Below, piece by piece: positions 55,355 through 64,000 of a stretch of 64,000 nt of DNA. The position numbers and the translations under genes were made by a program. The notes beneath the pieces are model-generated. The model was given only the letters and a program-made list of their open reading frames with translations. It was not told the DNA's origin and searched no databases. The stretch is taken from contig CM036168.1 of assembly GCA_020631735.1 (NCBI GenBank), forward strand, positions 96,700,932 through 96,764,931, given 5' to 3'. The stretch's first letter is position 1; the number at the start of each line of letters is the position of its first letter. Source of the stretch: Saccharum officinarum (taxonomy: Eukaryota; Streptophyta; Magnoliopsida; Poales; Poaceae).

Positions 55355-56899
55355 ATGGCTCGGAATGCCACTGAAGATGATATAGAAGATGTGCCATGTT
55401 CAGATGCAGAGTCACCAATTCTGGCTGAATATCATATCACAGTTCCTGCTCTTCATGATGGACCAATACAAGGTACAGCCCGTCATGAGCGACGGCTTCT
55501 TGATTTCCTGGAAGCCACTCCCTCGGTGCAGTGGCTAAAGAAGATCAATCTTTGTTCCCCGTTGATAAAATTTCGGCTTCCATCCACCAGCGTCCATGGC
55601 AGCCTTCATGTTCAGTTCATCAGAACAATCAACTGGAGTTCAGTTTTCACTTTATGCAAGAAATGGCTCAAGCATCCTATGAACATTGCTCTCCTAATAT
55701 GGCTGCTCTGTGTTGGTGCAGCTGGTGGCATGTTAGTCTTACTAATGTTGGGACTGCTGAACGATGCATTCCCTTCCAAGCCCTTAAGAAACTATTGGAT
55801 AGAGATTGACAATCAAATACTTAACACCCTCTTCACCCTCATGAGCTTATACGAGCACCCAAATATCATCCACCATACTGTTCTTCTCTGCCGGTGGCTG
55901 CCAGAGGACGCTGCTAAGCTCAGGAAAGTTTACTGCAAGAATGGGATATGCCGTCCAAATGAGCGAGCACACATATCCTTTGTGGTTGCCCTCCTCCACA
56001 TCACGTGCTTATGCCAGTATGCTGATTGTGGCCTGTACTGGGGCTACCCGAGCAGATCACGCTCTGATTTTGCTGACAACTTCTTCTTCATCCTAGGCAT
56101 CGCTGCACCAGTCTTTGCTGGAGTATACACAGTGTACAGTCCTCTTGGCAGAGGCAATGATGCTCTGTCTGATGAAGAAACCAATGAATCAGACATGGTT
56201 CAAGTCGAGTCACCTGAAACAGGAACTGTGGTGAGCAATCCCTCATGGGCTGGCGGGCTGTTTGACTGCAGCGAGGACCCTACTGCATGCTACCTCTCTT
56301 TCCTCTGCACGTTCTGTGTGTTTGGGTGGAACATGGAGCGGCTTGGGTTTGGCAACATGTATGTGCACACAGTCATTTTCCTGCTTCTGTGTGTTGCGCC
56401 ATTCTGGGTGTTCAATATCACAGCAATGAAAATCCACAACTACGTCCTTGGTGATTTCATTGGTGCTGCAGGGATTGTGCTGTGTTTCTTTGGTCTGCTG
56501 TACGGTGGTTTCTGGAGGATCCAGATGAGGAAGACATTTGGGCTGCCTAGAAGCAGCTGGTGCTTTGGATCAGCATCACTAACAGACTACACGCAGTGGT
56601 TATTCTGCTGGCCATGCGTGCTTGCACAGGAGGTGCGCACGGGGAACCTATATGATGCGAAGAACGGCAGCTTCTGTGAGAAACTTATGGATGGTGATGA
56701 TGTGGAGAGTGGGCGAGGATCAATGGTTACAGCTGAATTGCCAGTCTCTAATGGAGTAGAAGAGGGGAATGGTATCGATGTCAAACTCGCGGTGGATGGT
56801 GAAATGATCCCACCTACCCAACCAGTAATAGAATGTGGAGAGAGGGAAGGAATTGATTCAGAAGTCGTGGCAAATGGTAGCATCCAGCTCAAAAGCTAA
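55355..56899 (+). CDS. DUF2985/PLAC8-family membrane protein
   Basis: 514 residues in one coding exon; a TAA in frame stands directly before the ATG, which fixes the start. Likely membrane helices at about 108-135, 207-225, 241-262, 339-357 and 367-385. A DUF2985-type region covers about 85-265 (WLKHPMNIALLIWLLCVGAA, YWIEIDNQILNTLFTL); the Cys-rich PLAC8 domain about 297-430 (WAGGLFDCSEDPTACYLS, LCTFCVFGWNMERLGFG, YTQWLFCWPCVLAQEVRTGN). The C-terminus (440-514) is acidic and probably cytosolic. PLAC8-family plant proteins include fruit-weight/cell-number regulators and cadmium- or calcium-related membrane proteins; the role of the DUF2985 branch is unknown. The probable 5'UTR intron hosts the nested MITE and retrotransposon, which could affect expression. 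Confidence 0.88.
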   Translation: MARNATEDDIEDVPCSDAESPILAEYHITVPALHDGPIQGTARHERRLLDFLEATPSVQWLKKINLCSPLIKFRLPSTSVHGSLHVQFIRTINWSSVFTLCKKWLKHPMNIALLIWLLCVGAAGGMLVLLMLGLLNDAFPSKPLRNYWIEIDNQILNTLFTLMSLYEHPNIIHHTVLLCRWLPEDAAKLRKVYCKNGICRPNERAHISFVVALLHITCLCQYADCGLYWGYPSRSRSDFADNFFFILGIAAPVFAGVYTVYSPLGRGNDALSDEETNESDMVQVESPETGTVVSNPSWAGGLFDCSEDPTACYLSFLCTFCVFGWNMERLGFGNMYVHTVIFLLLCVAPFWVFNITAMKIHNYVLGDFIGAAGIVLCFFGLLYGGFWRIQMRKTFGLPRSSWCFGSASLTDYTQWLFCWPCVLAQEVRTGNLYDAKNGSFCEKLMDGDDVESGRGSMVTAELPVSNGVEEGNGIDVKLAVDGEMIPPTQPVIECGEREGIDSEVVANGSIQLKS

Positions 56900-57030
56900 C
56901 CCACAACTGAAGGATGATTTGAGTTATGGTATTTAGAAGTAGCCAAGTCGTTCTGCTTCTGTTTCAGTTGATATCGCTTTTTGTGGCGTTGTTCTTTCTT
57001 TTTGTAAATTCCTGTTCAGTTGGTTAGTAA

Positions 57031-57211
57031 GGGCCTGTTTGGATCCCATGGACTAACAACTAGTTGGCAAGTTTAGCCCTTGAGGATCCAAACAAGTGGA
57101 CTAGTGGTTGGTCTAACAACCAGCCAAAGCCTCAACTAGTTGTTAGTTCACTAGTCCATAGAACCCAACTAGTTGGAATAATCACCAGTCCGAGTTCATC
57201 CAAACAAGCCC
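57031..57211 (+). mobile_element. Tourist/hAT-like MITE (181 bp) after the PLAC8 gene
   Basis: GGGCCTGTTTGGATCCC at the left and GTTCATCCAAACAAGCCC at the right are inverted repeats; the interior has several ACTAGTTG palindromic motifs. A clear duplication was not found (TAA left, AAT right). It begins 132 bases after the stop, so it may be part of the 3'UTR. Confidence 0.65.
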
Positions 57212-57626
57212 AATTTAGCTGTTTTATATTAAAAGGAAGATGTAATGAATAGGCAATAATTTCAGAGATATTTAAACTCGCATTTTAGAGGTACAGGTTA
57301 ACAGAAAAAAAATATGCACTTCATTACACCGATCCATTTGAGCAATTATGCAAGTCAGCTAATGTAATCAGTAACTTTAGAAGCGATTGGTTGGGGACAG
57401 TTCAAAAGGAGATTCTTATTCTTATCTACCCTATTCCTGTAGTGGCCTTTGGCTGTTCCACTTTCCAGTGCTCCTTTTCGAGTGTGAAGTGCCTGACCTG
57501 ATGAACTATTGCAAAGTGCATGCTTTATTTTGCACGGTGGAGAACAAAAGTTGCAATTGCTTGCAGAAAAGAGGAAGGTACGGATGCAGCTATATAAGCT
57601 CCAGGATGCAGAGAGGCAGGCTAATT

Positions 57627-57706
57627 GAGTTTGGCACAGTAGTCTCCTGCTCAGCTACTACTTGCAGGCTGTTTGAGTTTGGTACAGTAGTCTCCTGCTT
57701 AGCTAC
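57627..57706 (+). repeat. Direct duplication in the HMA gene 5'UTR
   Basis: GAGTTTGGCACAGTAGTCTCCTGCTCAGCTACT (about 57627-57659) recurs as 57674-57706 with two differences, ending 24 bases before the start codon. Confidence 0.8.
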
Positions 57707-57729
57707 TCCGGTTCTACTCTCCAGGAACC

Positions 57730-58192
57730 ATGGCTGTAAGTTTTTTATCGGCTACTTTGTTTATTACCTGAATTACATGCATCTAGAGTTTTTTATCGGC
57801 TACTTTGTTTATTACCTGAATTACATGCATCTAGAAGTTTATCTATCATGTTTACAGTAGGCAAGCCTGAAAGTTCATATGGTCACAGGTTGTGGAGTTG
57901 AAGGTTGGGATGCACTGTGAAAGGTGCATCAAGGCCATTAAGAAGGCAATCAAAACAATTGATGGTAAGCCGACCGTCCAGTTCTTTCTATACCACAGAA
58001 ATCATTCACTTTGAGCTCTTGTATTGTTAACCATGCTTACAGTCGTGCGCATATGCGCATGCAGATATGGAGAGCTATCAACTTGAAACGGAGATAAACA
58101 AGGTCACGGTGACAGGGAACGTTACCCCAGAGGAAGTCGTCAAGGCTCTCCACAAGATTGGGAAGACGGCAACCAGCTGGGCCGAAGACTGA
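57730..58192 (+). CDS. Small heavy-metal-associated (HMA) protein, ATX1-like
   Basis: Exons 57730-57735 (only ATGGCT), 57889-57964 and 58065-58192 join in frame to 69 residues; introns are GT-AG. It is a single ferredoxin-like HMA domain: the beta1 strand AVVELKVGM, metal-binding MHCERC with Cys12 and Cys15, helix CIKAIKKAIKTI, strand SYQLETEINKVTVTG, and helix VTPEEVVKALHKIGKTA. Two cysteines bind Cu(I) or a similar soft metal in this fold. The size matches copper chaperones of the ATX1/CCH type without C-terminal extension; no isoprenylation CaaX box (it ends SWAED), so it is not a typical HIPP. Likely cytosolic. The six-base coding first exon is easily missed by gene finders, as is the whole gene because of its length. 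Confidence 0.85.
57739..57836 (+). repeat. 49-bp tandem duplication in HMA intron 1
   Basis: GTTTTTTATCGGCTACTTTG...CATGCATCTAGA occurs twice in tandem without visible differences, beginning three bases after the donor of intron 1. It lengthens the intron to 153 bases. Confidence 0.88.
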
Positions 58193-58332
58193 GGGCCTGG
58201 TCTGATTCAGAATTTCAGACCCTGAGATTTTGGTTGGCTGTGTTTGGATGGAGCTGCCTGGGCTGGCAACTTTTCCAGGGAAACATGCCCGGATGGTTCT
58301 CAGCCTCGTTCTGACGATCATCGATCTCAAAA

Positions 58333-58379
<47 letters not shown>

Positions 58380-60157
58380 GCTAGCTAGCTACTAATTACT
58401 ATAGTTATTACTAGTCAGTAGCGGAGCAGATTTCAATCTCCTTAATCTCCATGGATCCCAGGAGCCTTAAGCCCTTCAGACGTATAGGAATAACCACAGA
58501 CAGATGCTATGCTGTGACCATGTGAGGTAACCGCTGCAGTTATTCACTGTTGCTCGTTGTCACTCGCAATCTCGTATGATCATATATACAGAGACAGAGT
58601 CTTGTGTTTACCGGCTCAGTGGGGTCCGATTCACCCGAATTTTGTTTTCTTGCAGATTCTACCAACTTGTTCATGCTCCCATAGGTCGATCGTCAGCGCA
58701 TGCCACATGATAAACAAGCGCTGTTTGAGAACGTGTCTACCAGGTTACCTAACACAGCGTCCTAATAGGCTAATAGCCTTCCTTGACCATTTCTGCTCTG
58801 CAGGCGTTGATTCAGCTGCGCGATAAATCTTCAGCTGACCTGCCTCCATTGGCCCGACATCTGCTACAGTACGCGAGACGAGACGCTGCCTTCTCCTGCT
58901 GTTGCTGACAGCTACTGGCCTGCTATAGTGCTAGTGCATGCACCGCCGCTTCCCCGTCGTCGCGCTGGTTCAGAAGAACGTTAGCTTGCATTGCAGGATG
59001 CACGGCGGTCGTTCGTTTTGAACAGTTCTTCAGCTGCAGCCCGGGGTGCCTTTGCCATGCCGAACTCGTCAGATCAGATGCCGCGTGAACGAACGCTGTC
59101 CATGCAAAACAGCTCGGAAACTCCCCACCCCAGATACTCTTCGCCGTCTCGTCTTTCGTCTAGCTAGCAGCCATTTATAACCAGTGCCGCATCGCGGCGT
59201 TTTGTCTGAGAAGCACGTGTTTCTTCCAGCAGATGGCCGGTGCAAGGGAGCAGAGTACACACCGGGATAGGAGCAGAGGTCGGCACGGTTGCCTGCTCGC
59301 GCGAAAAGAAGCATGGCGCGGTGCATTGACAGAGATAGAATGGTTAGATTGGGTATAGGTGTCGATCCATCATCATCCATGATGGGTTCTTGCTTCAAAG
59401 TGCGTACGAACGAATTGACCAGACGCCGTTCGTCGTCGAGTCTGTGGTTGTCCTGTCGTGGGGAGGAAGAACTGAACATTCCGCCATCCCTGCATGCAAA
59501 CAGCTTGGCTGGGGCTGGCGATGGCAGCACGGCATGTTTCAGTTGATTTTGATTCTTGTCTGTCTGTCTCCGGTGGGGAGGCATCTTTTTTCTATGCACC
59601 GTCGCCTGCAAAAATCAACACTTCGTTTTCTGCAGTTCCTTCGTCTCCACTCCACGGCATTGCAATTTATAGTATTCATTCAGTACCATTTTTTTTTCTT
59701 AGAAACAGCACCCGGGGTTGGAGACAAACCACTACAGCTCTAACATCAACAGCTTATGATCGTACACACCGAGTCACCGCCACACCGGGTTTTTTGTTTT
59801 TTCAACCAAGATCGATCGTACGCTGTTGCCTTCGGAAGAGCTGAGCCGCATGTTCACGTCACTGTGCCTTGTCAACCGTAGGTCTTGGGGTTCATTTAAT
59901 TTAATTTCCACGGGTCTGAAGAACCAATGTCTGCTAGAATTCATTATCGTACATACATAGTGCGTGTTTTTGTTTAATTATATGAACCGTACATTATCTG
60001 GTGTTTGCTATGAGAGTTGAACCTAATGTTGACGTCGGGTACGCTGGGCCAATCGTCTTTGGTGTCTTTGGTATGATGGTGCCTCCGTAGCTGTCGCCTC
60101 ACCGATCTTTTTACCGCTCTGCATGTTGTCAGCAGCTACGTCTTTCCATAGCAATTA
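58193..60157. other. Intergenic sequence after the HMA gene
   Basis: No further gene recognised. Includes the AAT microsatellite. Open frames around 59069-59611 (minus) and 59289-59844 (plus) have no family features. Confidence 0.4.
58330..58378 (+). repeat. (AAT)n microsatellite
   Basis: About 15 uninterrupted AAT/TAA units, roughly 140 bases after the HMA stop codon. Confidence 0.95.
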
Positions 60158-60422
60158 CTCTCTCCGTTCGATCAATCACTCCCCATAAAAACATGCAACC
60201 ATGAGTTACGTGTCAAAAAAAATAGTTTACGTTTCACTAAGTTTATAATAAATAGTATTCATATATTATATTTCTAAATTAATTTATTATGAAAATATAT
60301 TTCATAATTAATATATTTATTTGATATCATAATATTGATATTTTTTATCTATAATTAGTTAAACTTAAGATACTAAAATGTGATATTGTGCTAGAATTGC
60401 ATGTTTTCCTGGACGGAGGGAG
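60158..60422 (+). mobile_element. Stowaway-like MITE (265 bp)
   Basis: CTCTCTCCGTTCGATCA at the left and TTTCCTGGACGGAGGGAG at the right form inverted repeats; TA flanks both ends (60156-60157, 60423-60424). AT-rich interior. Confidence 0.82.
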
Positions 60423-60617
60423 TATTTTTGAATTTGATTATTAGATTTATAAAAATAGCTTTGATATCTCTAAATGTGTTTACCATAAAAATTCTATTAC
60501 AAATGGTACTTATTCTCTACAGTAAATATTAGTACTTTTTTCATATACTTAGTTAAATTTAAGATGAATTGAGTCATAAAAAAGTGAGACGTACACGTTT
60601 GGATGAAGGGAGTATTA

Positions 60618-60799
60618 GGCTGGTCTCTGTGAGAGTTTTATGTTCCAGTTTTCAAGACTCCATGTGTTAAAAACAATGCAGATAAGTTTCATCCTCATAA
60701 AACTTATTTCATCTCGTAAAACTTTCATCATCTCTCCCTTCATTTATTCTGTGTCATGTCAACTTATTTAATGCCATAAAACATCCACTAAAATTGACC
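60618..60799 (+). mobile_element. Tourist-like MITE (182 bp)
   Basis: Begins GGCTGGTCTC and ends AAAATTGACC, flanked by TTA on both sides (60615-60617, 60800-60802). Related in sequence to the element at about 62363-62553. Confidence 0.65.
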
Positions 60800-61182
60800 T
60801 TAGTAGCAAGCATGTTGCAGAAAAAGGAAAGACGAACACATGTCAATGATTATTGTGGACTTGTAGCATACCATGGGAAATGGGTCAGGTCGACCTATTG
60901 TCGGACACATGAAAGCAATATCAATGGGCCACAAGGGATGCCCTCAGAATCAGAAATAGGTCGATAGACCCGAAACCTGTTGACCTAATAGGTAGGATGG
61001 GTCAACCCAACCACTGCCGAACAAACTTTTTTTTTCTTATTTGTTGATCTTCTTCTTTTTCTTGAACAAGGACGATCGAAGATAACTTGTTAAGAACGTC
61101 CATGCTCACAAATAAACTGAAGAATATAGTATATTGAAGGTGAAAATAAAATATCACTTTTTAACTTATTTTTATTTGATTT

Positions 61183-61984
61183 TGTTAGGACATGCCCTAT
61201 TCATATGGGCCAAGTCCCCTAGAAGAAGCCTAACTAGTGCCATTGGCGGAGTGGCTGTAAAACACACCCCCACCGTGGGGTCGCTTGTAAATTTCTGTTT
61301 GCCTATATAATGCCAAGATCATGAGGGCAAGAGGGGCTCTCTCCTCTCCCACGATTTTTTTCGCAAACCCTAGCTGCCGCCTCACTTTCCCCCCTCGCGT
61401 GTTGGAGCCTTCATCGGCGGACCATCTCTGGTCGGGCCTTCGTCTGGGACCTCCGGCCAGGACCTTTGTCGGGAGACCTTTTCTTGTCGGCCTTCACCGA
61501 GTGACCTTCATCTGGGACCTTCGTCGGGAGACCTTCTCCCGTCGGCCTTCGTCCGAGACCTTCGTCTAGGACCGTTGGGAGACCTTCTCCCGCCAGCCTT
61601 TGTTCGGGACCTTCGTCTAGGACCGTCAGGAGACCTTCTTCCGCCGGCCTTCGTCCGGAACCTTCGTTGGGAGACCTTCTCCTGTGGGCCTTCTCCGGAG
61701 ACCTTCCCCTGCCGGTCTTCTCTAGGACCTTTGTCTGCGACCTTCGTCCGGGACCTTCGTCGGGAGACCTTCTCCCGTAGGCCTTCTCCGGAGACCTTCC
61801 CATGCCGGTCTTCTCTAGGACCTTTGTCTGCGACCTTCGTCCAGGACCATCGTTGGGAGACCTTCTCCTGCCAGCCTTCATCGAGAGACCTTCTCCGGCC
61901 GGCCTTGACGGAGGAACCTTCTCCCGCTAGCATTCACCAAGGAGCCTTCTACTCTCTAACCTGTTCGGGATGCTTGTCTCAACA
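61183..61984 (+). mobile_element. Possible solo LTR (802 bp) with minisatellite
   Basis: TGTTAGGACATGCCC at the left and GTCTCAACA at the right give TGTT...AACA ends; CCTATATAATGCC near 61310 could be a TATA region. Flanks GATTT and GATCC agree at only three of five bases. About 61420-61925 is a degenerate array of GGGAGACCTTCTCC, CCTTCGTC and GGGACC units, with one stretch of roughly 110 bases repeated almost exactly (about 61665 on and 61772 on). The opposite-strand frames there are repeat artefacts. Confidence 0.5.
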
Positions 61985-62078
61985 GATCCTTACTAAAATA
62001 AGAGAAAAACTAAAGGATCATCAGGTCCAATGGTAGTAGAGTCGGATTGGCCATCGCTAACGGTGGTGTATAGCCGGT

Positions 62079-62280
62079 ACGAGTACGACGCATGCGCTTG
62101 CATCGGCGAGCACAGTGGACTGAAAACAGCAGCTAGCTACTAGCAAGTAAACATGCTGCATAAAAAAGGAAGAATTACGCGTGCCGGTGTTGTCGTATAC
62201 TGATGCTAAGTTGGTTTATAGACGATACGACGCATGCGCTTGCATCGGCGAGGGCACAGTGGACTGAAACCAACAGCTCC
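62079..62280 (+). repeat. Spaced direct duplication (about 50 bp)
   Basis: ACGACGCATGCGCTTGCATCGGCGAG...CACAGTGGACTGAAA occurs at about 62086-62125 and again at about 62228-62269, with a two-base difference in spacing. CATGCG is a small palindrome in each. Confidence 0.75.
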
Positions 62281-62362
62281 TGCTTTGTCCTGAGTACAAA
62301 CTCGAACTACTCATCCAGTCAGTCACTACTGTTGTGGCACCGGTTTCAGGTTTTTCAACATT

Positions 62363-62553
62363 CCAGTCTTAATGGAGATTTCATAGAGTTTTATGGGCAT
62401 TAAATATGCTGACATGACACTGTGTTAATGAAGAGAGATGATAAGAGTTTCATGAGAGTAGAGAGAGTTTCATAGGGATGAAACTCTTCTGCACTGTTTC
62501 CAAAATATAATTGTGTTGGAAACTAGGACATGAAATTAGCATTGAGACTGACC
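62363..62553 (+). mobile_element. Second Tourist-like MITE of the 60618 family
   Basis: CCAGTCTTAATGGAGATTTC at the left and ATTGAGACTGACC at the right are imperfect inverted repeats; TTA follows the right end. Similar to 60618-60799 at the ends (GACCTTAGTA). Confidence 0.55.
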
Positions 62554-62556
62554 TTA

Positions 62557-64000
62557 GTACATCTCTGAAGAGACAAGCTACTTACTGAATTCAGCTGAGT
62601 CATTAGAGAATTCAGAAACGCGGACTGTTTTTTCCCTTAAAAATAGGTGGAGCATCTCCTCTGGTTAGCGAACCGAACGGGTAACACACACCTTCCAAGA
62701 AAGATGGAGAAGCCCAACTAACAGATCTTTCTTTTTCCAGGAAAGAGACGAAGGAGTAGTCTGTCCAGCAGGACTGCAAGAGCAGCCAGCAGCTCTACGC
62801 AGCGCCGCACATAACAGTTCCTTTGTGCTCACCAAACACCGCATAGAAACGTCAGCCCGTGGACCATCGATCCAGGCCAACGACCCAATTGCAGCAAAAA
62901 AAAGTAGACACAGGATGAAAAGTATTGCTCCTTCTTTATTTATTTATTTAGCATCCGACGCCGTAAACTTGCGGATAATCGTGCGTGAGGCCTTGGGTTG
63001 AGGCCACTCGCCAAGTTGTGTGTGCGAGTTGGTGTTGCTAGCTAGCTAGAGATTCTACTACCTGCTGGTGTTGTTAGCTAGCGGAGTCGTAGTTTGCCGG
63101 GGTGTGGCTGCAAAGTTACGCGAAGAACGGCGTTTTGTCCTGGTGACCTGGTCGTGCTCAAGAATGGTCGTCTGCTAAGAACCGCTCGCCTGCACCCAGC
63201 AGTAACCATCACGGGAAACTTTTGCGCAGCGCAAGAAAGGTTAACCAAATATGGGGAAAACACATCAAAAGTCCAAAACTCTCACGAGTGATCGAGTGAT
63301 GAGTGAGACTCTGCTCAAGCTTGAGTAGGGCTCATGCTGACAAGTTCATCAATCCACCAACCTGTGCTTCTACACACAAGATGCACAAAAATAGTATTAG
63401 CAAATCATAACTTCTCTTTTCGCTTTCTCTCGATATAAACATAGTACTTGTATACATACTATGTGATCTCTATTTAACTGCGGTAGATTTATCGATTGCT
63501 CTATGTGGTTTTGATCCATATTAATAGTCTCCCCACCCCTTGCATCACATCTCTATCGATCTGCAAATTGTGTTTAGGAGAAATGCTAGCTAGTTATATC
63601 AGCTCTTGTGGTGACTCATCTCTATACATATTTAGTTTTTTTTTCATAAAATTCGATGTTAATGTTAGTACTTAAAAGTAAATTTGAGGGAATATTTTAT
63701 TTTATTTTTAATATGCACATTGGTGGCTAGTTGGGTAACTTAGATGCAAATTCAAAGGATTAGTTAGATTATTTGTTATAAGGTCGGAGTTGGAAAATCT
63801 AGATTCAAATATAAGGGCTACTACATATTATCTTTCATAATAGCATTGGTGAGTAATTTACATGTAAATTTACGGAGCACTTTAGATTATTTTTCATAAT
63901 GATGTATGTGGGGTAATTTAGATCATTTAGAGCGTTATTTTATATTACCTTTGATAATACCATATGCAGGTAATCGACATGTTGGTTGAGGGGTTATTTT
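62557..64000. other. AT-rich intergenic end of window
   Basis: No gene recognised. 63700-64000 has loosely repeated phrases such as GGTAATTTAGAT and TTTCATAAT at intervals of about 80-100 bases, possibly a degenerate repeat. Confidence 0.35.

Noticed and set aside
59069..59611. 180-codon minus-strand frame
   Set aside because: No signature, mixed composition, overlaps plus-strand frames of similar quality; not supportable as a gene.
61411..61933. 141- and 156-codon minus-strand frames with RRSPDEGPGRRSQTK-type repeats
   Set aside because: Produced by the minisatellite period being open in several frames; no evidence of a protein.
1..64000. CRISPR array, bacterial operon or phage system
   Set aside because: Short repeats here are LTR palindromes, minisatellites and MITE arms; genes have spliceosomal introns, so the DNA is plant nuclear.
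1..64000. Conventional tRNA or rRNA genes
   Set aside because: No cloverleaf with complete acceptor stem was seen; tRNA-like strings are retrotransposon primer-binding sites and one SINE-like B box.

Overview
The window is nuclear DNA of a grass, most likely a panicoid of the maize/sorghum/sugarcane group. That assignment is an inference from intron-bearing plant genes, GC-rich first exons, SIRE-type copia LTRs packed with ACGCGTCCGGTC motifs, a chromodomain gypsy element and abundant Stowaway, Tourist and hAT MITEs. A run of 100 N (28195-28294) marks one assembly gap. I aligned everything by eye; no database search was run.

Layout. 1-18170 is a retrotransposon nest. A decayed Tork-like copia element (about 1149-18170) has its gag split at 1511/13645 by a very young SIRE-like copia complex (1512-13639) flanked by a perfect GAGGC duplication. 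The complex carries three LTRs: a 5' stub fused to the 3' end of pol, then a complete LTR-gag-pol-LTR unit. 19792-21987 (minus) is an intact LRR receptor kinase of the RPK1/RPK2 type. 22985-25334 holds fragments of a CDPK-like kinase and of an ANTH/AP180 clathrin-assembly gene, both broken, with a Helitron-like 3' end at 27766. 28750-32800 (minus) is a decayed LINE interrupted by a Tourist MITE, a Stowaway MITE and a probable Helitron (30000-32175).

34210-42155 (plus) is SDH5, a plant-specific subunit of mitochondrial complex II. Its last intron carries a 5.2-kb chromodomain gypsy element (35820-41043, TTTAT duplication), and a 610-bp hAT MITE with a perfect 8-bp duplication lies about 145 bp before its ATG. 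43090-45026 (minus) is a five-exon AVT6-type amino acid transporter, followed at 47088-47459 by a truncated paralogue. 52695-55143 is a nested pair: a 173-bp MITE with an 8-bp duplication, split by a 2.27-kb LTR retrotransposon that lacks recognisable gag-pol and instead has one 643-codon reading frame. It appears to lie in the 5'UTR intron of a DUF2985/PLAC8 membrane protein gene (55355-56899). 57730-58192 is a three-exon, 69-residue heavy-metal-associated (HMA) protein. The rest, to 64000, is MITEs, a possible solo LTR with minisatellite, and unassigned sequence.

The five host genes (RPK-like kinase, SDH5, AVT6-like transporter, DUF2985/PLAC8 protein, HMA protein) are ordinary separate plant genes with no sign of acting together. 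The most unusual items are the gene-carrying mini-LTR element at 52814-55084, the three-LTR SIRE complex, the young but coding-dead gypsy element inside SDH5, and the Helitron-like block with CDPK and AP180 fragments.
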